From positions 124,001 to 188,000 of the forward strand of contig JAJUHK010000002.1 of NCBI GenBank assembly GCA_029279945.1: a DNA stretch of 64,000 nucleotides, read 5' to 3'. Made by a program: the position numbers and the translations under genes. This DNA comes from Pseudidiomarina indica (GTDB lineage Bacteria; Pseudomonadota; Gammaproteobacteria; Enterobacterales; Alteromonadaceae). The notes beneath the pieces are model-generated. The model made no database searches. It worked only from the letters and a program-made list of their open reading frames with translations, and was not told the origin of the DNA. This document shows positions 57,484 to 64,000 of this stretch, piece by piece (positions within the stretch are counted from its first letter, which is position 1; each line of letters starts with the position of its first letter).

Positions 57484-58467
57484 ATGAGTAACGAGTCGCC
57501 CATGTTAACAGCTGCTGCAGTTGACCATTGGCTGAATACCTGGCGCAGCGATGGTATCCGGGTACAAAGCCATGAGCTGATGTATTACCGTAGTAAGGTG
57601 GCGGCGTTTCAGCGGTTCCGCCGCTTGCACCCGCCGCCCAGTACTGGGGGGGCATTGCTTAGCCGCTTCAAAGGTCGTGGTATGGAATTTGACGAATTCC
57701 GCCACTACCAAGCTGGTGATGATGTTCGCACTATTGACTGGCGTGTAACTGCCCGCACCGGCACGCCACATACTAAATTATTTCGGGAGGAACGTGAGCG
57801 CCCCGTTTTTGTTGTGGTCGATTTAAGCCACAGCATGCAATTTGGCACACAATTACTCTTTAAATCGGTGCAAGCCTGCCATTTAGCAGCAGTGGCCGCC
57901 TGGCTTACCGTTGCTCGTGGTGACCGCATTGGCGCCGTTATTGGCAGTCAAGCTGGCCATGTGGAAGTGAAACCGCAAGGACGAGATCACGGTGCCCAGC
58001 AGGTGATTCATCAACTGGTCACCCAACAACATGCAGCGCTGGAGCTATGGCTCTCTCAACGTCAGTACCATAACGGGTTTAGCGATACGGTAGCACGGTT
58101 GCAACAAATAGCCCGTCCCGGCAGCATCATCTATCTGATCAGCGATTGGCATTCGGACGATCCAGCGTTGTGGCGTAACCTTCTCGCATTACAGCGACAT
58201 TGCCAGTTGGTGCCATTTATGATCACGGATCCAATGGAACAACAGTTACCTGCTGTCAACGGCACTGGCATGCTGTGGCTGACGGATGGCCAGCAACAAC
58301 TTGCAGTTCATCCCGGCAACAGCCAACAACGTAAAAGTTATGCACAAGCCCAACAACAATGGCAACAAAATCGGGTGCAACAATGGCGGCAATTAGGGAG
58401 TACCCTTCGCCATTTTAGCGCCGGCCAACCCATTGAGTTACAATGGCCGGGTGAGGTATTACGATGA
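57484..58467 (+). CDS. DUF58 domain protein with VWA-like fold
   Basis: The 327-residue protein has the DUF58 signature FDEFRHYQAGDDVRTIDWRVTAR (about 69-91). The MIDAS-like D113-L-S-H-S117-M shows a von Willebrand A type fold. Members form operons with MoxR and are thought to be its partners. No signal or membrane helix is obvious, so it is likely cytoplasmic. A second in-frame ATG (57502) is possible. It overlaps the next gene by 4 bp. Confidence 0.9.
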   Translation: MSNESPMLTAAAVDHWLNTWRSDGIRVQSHELMYYRSKVAAFQRFRRLHPPPSTGGALLSRFKGRGMEFDEFRHYQAGDDVRTIDWRVTARTGTPHTKLFREERERPVFVVVDLSHSMQFGTQLLFKSVQACHLAAVAAWLTVARGDRIGAVIGSQAGHVEVKPQGRDHGAQQVIHQLVTQQHAALELWLSQRQYHNGFSDTVARLQQIARPGSIIYLISDWHSDDPALWRNLLALQRHCQLVPFMITDPMEQQLPAVNGTGMLWLTDGQQQLAVHPGNSQQRKSYAQAQQQWQQNRVQQWRQLGSTLRHFSAGQPIELQWPGEVLR

Positions 58468-58937
58468 CATTGCAGGAACCTATTCATGACATTGTGGTAG
58501 CCCCAGCAGCACACTGGTGGCCCCTTGCACCAGGGTGGTATGCCCTCGGATTACTCAGTATCGCTGTACTAGTGACCTTACTCCTGATGGTATTGCGCCG
58601 CTATTATCGCATGCGAGCGCGGCGGCTAGCATTGTGTCAGTTGCAGCAGCAGACACCGTCGCGTATCACTGATATTACCTTGCTTCTCAAACAAGCAGCC
58701 TTAGCCTACCACTCTCATGCAGCCATGGTGGCTTGGTGGGATTTTCTGGCTGACCAATTACCAGCAAAATTACGTCAGCACTACCAACCCTTGCTAAACA
58801 CGTTGGCCGAGGTGAGTTATCAGCCCCCCCAACAGCAGCAAGCATGGTTGGAACCTTATCATGCGTTTGCTCAAGTCTGGCTACGGCAAGCGTTGCCGCC
58901 TCAGCAGCACCAGAACAGGGAGTTGCACCATGATTGA
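58464..58937 (+). CDS. DUF4381 domain membrane protein
   Basis: The 157-residue protein has one transmembrane segment (about 25-46) after a short N-terminal stretch (LQEPIHDIVVAPAAHWWPLAPGW). A cytoplasmic helical region with Gln-rich segments follows. This is the arrangement of DUF4381 proteins found between DUF58 and BatA genes. The role is unknown; co-translation with its neighbours (4-bp and 8-bp overlaps) suggests it is part of the same membrane assembly. Confidence 0.82.
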   Translation: MTLQEPIHDIVVAPAAHWWPLAPGWYALGLLSIAVLVTLLLMVLRRYYRMRARRLALCQLQQQTPSRITDITLLLKQAALAYHSHAAMVAWWDFLADQLPAKLRQHYQPLLNTLAEVSYQPPQQQQAWLEPYHAFAQVWLRQALPPQQHQNRELHHD

Positions 58938-59919
58938 GTTTAGCTGGTGGTGGCCACTGCTGCTGTGGCCTATTCCTATACTGTATCGCGTGCTACGGCG
59001 TACATACCAACAACAACAGACACCACTGGCCATCACGCGTTTGCCAGATCTCGCGCGTGAGCAGCGGCCCCTGACCACAAGCAATCCTTGGTGGCAAATG
59101 GTGGCGCTAGTGATTTGGAGCTTGGTGATCATTGCCTTAATGCGCCCGCAATGGCTCGGCGAACCCATTGCCGCACACCATGATGCCCGTGAAATGATGA
59201 TTGCGGTCGATTTGTCGGGCAGTATGGAAATCGCTGACATGAACATCGCTGGGCAACAAGTCGATCGACTTACCATGCTCAAGCATGTGATGCGTGACTT
59301 TATTGATCGTCGCGAAGGCGATCGGATAGGATTGATTCTGTTTGCCGATACTGCCTACGTGCAAGCACCGATGACTTATGATCGCGCCACGGTAAAACAA
59401 ATGCTGGATGAAACCGTGCTCCGGCTCATTGGCGAACGTACCGCCATAGGTGATGCGATTGCACTAGCAGTAAAGCGTTTCGCCGACCGTACAGAAACCA
59501 ATAAAATACTCATCTTAGTCACCGATGGCCAAAATACTGCGGGACAAGTAGACCCGCTCCAAGCCTTGGAACTAGCAAAGTATTATGGCGTCAAAATTTA
59601 TGCGATTGGAGTCGGTGCTGAAGAAGTCATTATTGATGGTTTTTTCGGCCAACGGCGCGTCAACCCCAGCCGCGATTTAGATGAGAACATGCTCCGCCGC
59701 CTGGCCGACGAGACCGGTGGTGCTTATTTCCGCGCCCGTAGCACCGCTGAATTAGAACGCATTTATACGGAACTGGATACGTACGAGCCAGTCCAAGGCG
59801 ATGCACAGTTGCGCCGCCCACAAACGGCACTATTTTACTGGCCACTCGGCGCGGCTTGGCTGTTACTCATGATCAGTGTATTCATCCAAGGTTGGGGCTC
59901 CTGGAGGCAACATGGCTGA
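58930..59919 (+). CDS. VWA domain membrane protein (BatA-like)
   Basis: The 329-residue protein has an N-terminal membrane segment (about 5-22) and a second near 58-71. A VWA domain follows with the metal site D94-L-S-G-S98-M and TDGQNTAGQ. A C-terminal transmembrane segment closes the protein. This is the BatA architecture, first described as aerotolerance genes in Bacteroides. The start ATG 58930 follows GGGAG. Confidence 0.9.
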   Translation: MIEFSWWWPLLLWPIPILYRVLRRTYQQQQTPLAITRLPDLAREQRPLTTSNPWWQMVALVIWSLVIIALMRPQWLGEPIAAHHDAREMMIAVDLSGSMEIADMNIAGQQVDRLTMLKHVMRDFIDRREGDRIGLILFADTAYVQAPMTYDRATVKQMLDETVLRLIGERTAIGDAIALAVKRFADRTETNKILILVTDGQNTAGQVDPLQALELAKYYGVKIYAIGVGAEEVIIDGFFGQRRVNPSRDLDENMLRRLADETGGAYFRARSTAELERIYTELDTYEPVQGDAQLRRPQTALFYWPLGAAWLLLMISVFIQGWGSWRQHG

Positions 59920-61714
59920 GTTTCATTTTATTCGCCCGTGGTGGTTGCTAGCTATTATTCCCATCATCGCAGTCACCTTGTGGCTGTGGCGTCGGCGTCA
60001 TCAACAAAGCTGGGCGCCGATCCTACCTGCTCACCTCAGAACGGTACTCCTGCCGGCATCACAACAACATCATCAAGGTTGGTCAAACCTTCTGATGGGG
60101 CTGGCCTTACTTGTCAGTACGCTTGCCTTAGCTGGGCCAACCTGGGAGCGTCTGCCACAACCTGTGTATCAAGCCCGCACGGGGGCGGTTATTGTTATGG
60201 ATATGTCACTATCCATGTATAGTACCGATCTCACTCCTAACCGCTTGGGACAAATGCGCTTTAAGGCAACCGATTTGGCGACCCAACACCTCGACGGCGA
60301 TATTGGCTTAGTCGCTTACGCGGGTGATGCCTTTGTAATCAGCCCATTGACCTCAGATGGGCAAAACCTAACGAACCTGATCCGTGCACTAAGTCCAGAG
60401 ATTATGCCAACCCCGGGCAGTTATCCGGTTCGCGCGCTGGAACTGGCCGCGCAGTTATTAGCCGACGCGGGCTATCTGCAAGGCGATATCTATTGGTTCA
60501 CTGATGGCATTGACGGCCGTGACCAGCTCGATATCAGCCAATTTCTGAACCGCACCCCCTATCGTTTGAATGTGTTAGCGATCGGTACCACAGCTGGTGC
60601 GCCTATCCAACTACCTGACGGTCGTTTATTACGCGATAGCTCAGGGCAAATTGTGATCCCTGCACTAGCGCCAGGGGCGTTACCACGTCTCGCCAGCCAC
60701 AGCGGTGGACGTTATAGTGTGATCCGCCCTGACCAACAAGATTTGGCGTATTTAACTGGCGCGCGCCAGTTGGCCGATGAAGGGACCGAAACGAACTTGC
60801 ACGGTGGCGATCAATGGCTCGACCGTGGCCCATGGCTGCTACCGTTAGTATTGCTATTACTCCTGCCACTGGCCCGGCGCGGTGTCTTGTTTAGTTTGGC
60901 ACCATTAGGTTTGCTGAGCGTCCTTCTTGCACCTAGCCCAACGCTGGCACAGGAAGCACAGCAAACAGAGCCGCTGCGGTGGTATCAGCAGCTATGGCGT
61001 ACCCCATATCAACAAGCTGACGTTGCTATTGCAGCTGGTGACTATGATCAAGCGGCAGCTATTGCACAAGACGCTTGGCAACGAGGTACTGCGAATTATC
61101 GCGCCGGTCGCTATGACCAAGCATTCGTGGATTTTAGCCAAGTGAATAGCGCCGAAGGCTTTTATAACCAAGGGAACGCACTCATGCAGCTCGAGCGTTA
61201 TGCGGATGCGGTATTAGCCTACCAGGCAGCGCTTAACCGACGTCCCAACTGGCCAGAAGCCGAAGAGAACCTCGCGTTAGCACAACAGTTAGCTGAACAG
61301 CAACAAGAGCAAGCACAAAACCAGCAGCAGCAGTCAGGTGAACAGCAAGCGGGTGCTGGGGGAACGCCCAATCCAGATGGTGAAGGTGATAATCAATCCA
61401 GTGACAATGACACCGAGCAACAACCTAGCGAACAATCACCAGAAACTGACACTGACAAATCCGCCGCAGAGGATGACCATGCTACTGAAGCAGATGATTC
61501 GGCAGCAGCTCCCCCCGCAGAAGGTGAGCAGCAACTGGACAGCATGACTGACCCAGCAACCGATCCAGCCAGCGAAGAATTGCAACAACAAATGCAGCAA
61601 TGGTTGAATCGCATTGAGGATGACCCCGCTATCTTATTACGTAATAAAATGCGTTATGAGGCGCAGCAGCGCCGTCGTAGCGCGACACCGCCAGGAGTTG
61701 ACAAGTCGTGGTAA
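59912..61714 (+). CDS. VWA and TPR domain membrane protein (BatB/BatC-like fusion)
   Basis: The 600-residue protein has N-terminal membrane segments, then a VWA domain with D97-M-S-L-S101-M. A membrane-spanning pair follows near 310-350, and then TPR repeats (about 375-460). A long Gln/Glu/Asp/Ser-rich low-complexity tail (about 465-570) comes last. It looks like BatB joined to the TPR protein BatC, a common arrangement in gammaproteobacteria. The start ATG 59912 has GGAGG upstream and overlaps the BatA-like gene by 8 bp. Confidence 0.9.
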   Translation: MAEFHFIRPWWLLAIIPIIAVTLWLWRRRHQQSWAPILPAHLRTVLLPASQQHHQGWSNLLMGLALLVSTLALAGPTWERLPQPVYQARTGAVIVMDMSLSMYSTDLTPNRLGQMRFKATDLATQHLDGDIGLVAYAGDAFVISPLTSDGQNLTNLIRALSPEIMPTPGSYPVRALELAAQLLADAGYLQGDIYWFTDGIDGRDQLDISQFLNRTPYRLNVLAIGTTAGAPIQLPDGRLLRDSSGQIVIPALAPGALPRLASHSGGRYSVIRPDQQDLAYLTGARQLADEGTETNLHGGDQWLDRGPWLLPLVLLLLLPLARRGVLFSLAPLGLLSVLLAPSPTLAQEAQQTEPLRWYQQLWRTPYQQADVAIAAGDYDQAAAIAQDAWQRGTANYRAGRYDQAFVDFSQVNSAEGFYNQGNALMQLERYADAVLAYQAALNRRPNWPEAEENLALAQQLAEQQQEQAQNQQQQSGEQQAGAGGTPNPDGEGDNQSSDNDTEQQPSEQSPETDTDKSAAEDDHATEADDSAAAPPAEGEQQLDSMTDPATDPASEELQQQMQQWLNRIEDDPAILLRNKMRYEAQQRRRSATPPGVDKSW

Positions 61715-63438
61715 TGAAACTGATAAAACTCATGGGAATTATGTTCCTCATACTCGTAAGCATGGTGAGCACAGCACAGCCTGAGCGACCCATAGAGATT
61801 ATTGCAAGTGTCGATAAAAACCCAGTTATTCAAGGGGAACCCTTTATCTTAACCATTACAGTGGATGACGATGTTAGTGAAGCTACCCTCAATATTTATG
61901 AGCAGCTTAGTGGTTTCCATATTATCAGTACCGGGTCCTCGAAACGCACCAGCGTGATTAACGGCGTCACCACCCGCACTACCTCCTTTGTGATTCATGT
62001 GCAAGCGCCGGAAACACTCGGGCCTGTTGTGATTCCACCAATCGCCATCAATGGCAGTGTCAGTAACGAAATTGAACTGAAAGTGATTGATGCTAAAGCG
62101 GCAGATGAGGCCATCGAGCAACGCCCAGCGTTCATCCGCACTGCTATTGAAACCAATCAAGTCTATGTACAACAGCAGTTTAAATTGGTTGCCCGCCTCT
62201 ATTTAAGCGCGAATCTCCACAGTGGTAACCTCAGTGCGCCTAGCATGGCCGATGCTGATGTCGCGCAATTTGGTAACGACGAAGAATCGTACGAAATCAT
62301 CGACGGCAAACGCTATCACGTATTCCAACGCACCTATTTGATAACGCCGCAGCGGTCTGGAACTTACTCCATAGATGGCCCCATATTTAACGGACAGATT
62401 TCCCGTGATGCGACTCGTTCATTGTTTTCATCCATTGCGACAACCCAACCGGTGAGTGCTAAAGCTCCAGCAACACAAATTGATGTGCTACCCCGTCCTG
62501 GCGATTGGCAAGGTCATTGGCTCCCTGCTGAATTAGTCACACTTACGGTAGAACAAGCCAATCCAGACGCCGCGGTGAGCGTTGGGCAACCACTCACCCT
62601 AACCTATCGCCTAACGGCAATTGGGGTTAACCCTGAGCAACTACCAAACTTCAATTTCTTCGACAATATTGCTGAAGTATCGGTATACCCCGAAGCACCA
62701 GAGCTTGGTAGTACAGTTCGTAATGGCCGGATTATCGCACAACGCAGCCAAACCATTGCTGTGATCCCGCGAACAGCAGGAACATTAACACTGCCAGCCG
62801 CTACGATACCATGGTTCAATACCCGCTTGGGGACGACCCAACTTGCACAAACCGATCCGATTACCATAGATGTTGCGTCAAGCACCACCCCACTCCCTGA
62901 ACTCTCAGTCAGCCAACCCGTGCCTGCGGAAACTGTCGAACCTATTATCGATGGAGTTACCACAAGCAGCACGGCAGTTCTTGGAGCGCAAGTAACAAGT
63001 TCAATGCCAATGTGGTTGAGCCTATTTTTCGGTGTACTTTGGCTCATCACCCTAGTAGCCTTCGTTTGGCTCTGGCGCCGTACGCGCCGGTCACCTGACA
63101 CCACGACTGCAGCTACGGTATCGCCAAGCGGTACATCACTCAAAGAAATTCAACAGGCGGCCCAAGCCAATGACGCTAAAGCTTGTGAACAAGCCTTACG
63201 GCAATGGGGACGCAATACGTTAACGCTACGGATGGATGATTTGCTGGAATTAGCCGAATACTTCCAATACGAGCCTTTAACGAGCCAACTCGAGTATCTC
63301 CAAGAATGTCGTTATAGTGCGTACCAACACCAATGGCAGGAAGGTAAAGCGTTACTACGAGCACTGACCGCAGCATTACGGCAGCACCAACGACAAGCAT
63401 CACAATCCCCTGTGATGCAACCCTTGTATCCTGCCTAG
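61708..63438 (+). CDS. BatD family protein
   Basis: The 576-residue protein has a signal peptide (about 1-24) and a large periplasmic region of beta-rich BatD repeats. One transmembrane helix follows near 430-450 (SLFFGVLWLITLVAFVWLW), and then a cytoplasmic helical tail. BatD closes MoxR/Bat operons in many bacteria. The start is uncertain: GTG 61708 is well spaced from AGGAG, while ATG 61714 would overlap the preceding stop as TAATG. An intrinsic terminator follows. Confidence 0.88.
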   Translation: MVMKLIKLMGIMFLILVSMVSTAQPERPIEIIASVDKNPVIQGEPFILTITVDDDVSEATLNIYEQLSGFHIISTGSSKRTSVINGVTTRTTSFVIHVQAPETLGPVVIPPIAINGSVSNEIELKVIDAKAADEAIEQRPAFIRTAIETNQVYVQQQFKLVARLYLSANLHSGNLSAPSMADADVAQFGNDEESYEIIDGKRYHVFQRTYLITPQRSGTYSIDGPIFNGQISRDATRSLFSSIATTQPVSAKAPATQIDVLPRPGDWQGHWLPAELVTLTVEQANPDAAVSVGQPLTLTYRLTAIGVNPEQLPNFNFFDNIAEVSVYPEAPELGSTVRNGRIIAQRSQTIAVIPRTAGTLTLPAATIPWFNTRLGTTQLAQTDPITIDVASSTTPLPELSVSQPVPAETVEPIIDGVTTSSTAVLGAQVTSSMPMWLSLFFGVLWLITLVAFVWLWRRTRRSPDTTTAATVSPSGTSLKEIQQAAQANDAKACEQALRQWGRNTLTLRMDDLLELAEYFQYEPLTSQLEYLQECRYSAYQHQWQEGKALLRALTAALRQHQRQASQSPVMQPLYPA

Positions 63439-63453
63439 TTGTCTACCGCATAA

Positions 63454-63483
63454 AAAAAGCCGAGTCACATGACTCGGCTTTTT
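63454..63483 (+). terminator. Bidirectional terminator between the Bat operon and ppiD
   Basis: A perfect 13-bp stem (63454-63466 with 63471-63483) with a 4-nt loop ends in T residues on the plus strand and is flanked by A residues on the other side. It separates two convergent genes and can serve both. Confidence 0.92.
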
Positions 63484-63513
63484 GTTCGCTAACGTCGAAT
63501 ATCGGTACGCAAC

Positions 63514-64000
63514 TTATTCCTCAACGGCGCCACTGCGGGTATTTAAGCGAACTTTAATAGTTGCTTGGTCGCGCAGTGCCTGAATAAATGCAGCGTAGTT
63601 TTGGTTGGTATGGCTAATCGCCAACTGATCAACCAACTGTTGTTGAATGGTCTCGTCGACGTCGCCAGGTTGTACTGCAGTTAACTGGACAACTGCAATG
63701 CCACCATTAGGCAATTCAGTAACCGCAACTTGTACATCACCTACACTTGGCACTGCTTGACTAAACAAACTTTGTACCACTGCCGGCGGTAAACTCATAT
63801 CACGACGGTCAATCGCTTCAATGGGCTGTAGTTCATGTGCAGGTGTTTCGCCTTGACGCAGTTGTGCGGCAATACTTTCAGCATCAGCACGAGCTGCCAA
63901 TTGAGCCTGTTCGGTACGCACTTCATTTAAGACTTCGGCTCGAACGTCATCGAATGAGCGAATGTACGCTGGTTGGTAATCGAGAACTCGTACTACCACA
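63514..64000 (-). CDS. ppiD: Peptidyl-prolyl isomerase PpiD-like, C-terminal part
   Basis: The frame is open to the right window edge, so only the last 162 codons or so are present. The segment (RSFDDVRAEVLNEVRTEQAQ, then PNGGIAVVQLTAVQPG and a final NYAAFIQALRDQATIKVR helix) resembles the C-terminal domain of PpiD. PpiD is the inner-membrane-anchored periplasmic chaperone at the Sec translocon exit. The parvulin domain and membrane anchor would be outside the window. SurA-like proteins are an alternative. Confidence 0.8.
   Translation of the reverse strand, partial: VVVRVLDYQPAYIRSFDDVRAEVLNEVRTEQAQLAARADAESIAAQLRQGETPAHELQPIEAIDRRDMSLPPAVVQSLFSQAVPSVGDVQVAVTELPNGGIAVVQLTAVQPGDVDETIQQQLVDQLAISHTNQNYAAFIQALRDQATIKVRLNTRSGAVEE

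Noticed and set aside
62604-63143. Open frame of 179 codons on the minus strand inside the batD-like gene
   Set aside because: Antisense shadow of a well-supported gene with signal peptide and membrane anchor; the product looks random.

Overview
The window reads as a chromosomal core region of a gammaproteobacterium. Several E. coli-like gene orders are intact: leuS-lptE-holA-nadD, rsfS-rlmH-mrdA-mrdB-(mltB)-rlpA-dacA-ybeD-lipB-lipA, leuU/metY-rimP-nusA-infB-rbfA-truB-rpsO-pnp-nlpI, glmM-folP-ftsH-rlmE, grpE-dnaK-dnaJ, nadK-recN-bamE and fadI-fadJ. The carAB-greA linkage next to yhbY-rlmE-ftsH, a dat gene after dacA, an insulinase-type M16 protease and the medium GC content point towards Alteromonadales, perhaps an Idiomarina-like genus. 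This lineage call is inference. I see no prophage, insertion sequence, CRISPR array or resistance island, and nearly all of the DNA is coding.

Layout. 1-14206 (+): the 3' part of leuS, then LPS assembly (lptE), replication (holA), NAD synthesis (nadD), ribosome maturation (rsfS, rlmH), the cell-elongation machinery (mrdA/PBP2, mrdB/RodA, mltB, rlpA, dacA), a D-amino-acid transaminase, ybeD, lipoate synthesis (lipB, lipA) and a MAPEG membrane protein. 14187-31253 (-): a secreted zinc metallopeptidase co-directional with nlpI, pnp, rpsO, truB, rbfA, infB, nusA, rimP, tRNA-fMet, tRNA-Leu(GAG), secG, tpiA, glmM, folP, ftsH and rlmE. 31337-31645 (+): yhbY. 31711-38823 (-): a carrier gene, dapB, carA, carB and greA. 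39028-39342 (+): a guanidinium exporter behind a guanidine-II riboswitch. 39339-44022 (-): grpE, dnaK, dnaJ and an M48 lipoprotein peptidase. 44146-52698 (+): nadK, recN, bamE, an M16 protease and a c-di-GMP enzyme. 52673-56355 (-): a small membrane protein and fadIJ. 56527-63438 (+): a MoxR/DUF58/VWA 'Bat' operon. The end of a ppiD-like gene on the minus strand closes the window.

Regulation visible in the DNA includes three sigma-32-type promoters (grpE, dnaK, rlmE-ftsH), a LexA box with tandem half-sites at recN, a FadR-like operator at fadI and a two-hairpin guanidine-II riboswitch. There is also an attenuator-like terminator in the carA leader, a terminator-like hairpin just before the rimP ribosome-binding site, a long segmented hairpin in the pnp leader and a 16-bp hairpin between dnaK and dnaJ. 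The least explained protein is the HExxHxxGxxD metallopeptidase behind nlpI. It is interesting because NlpI is known in E. coli as an adaptor for periplasmic proteolysis. I found no obvious wholly new multi-gene system.
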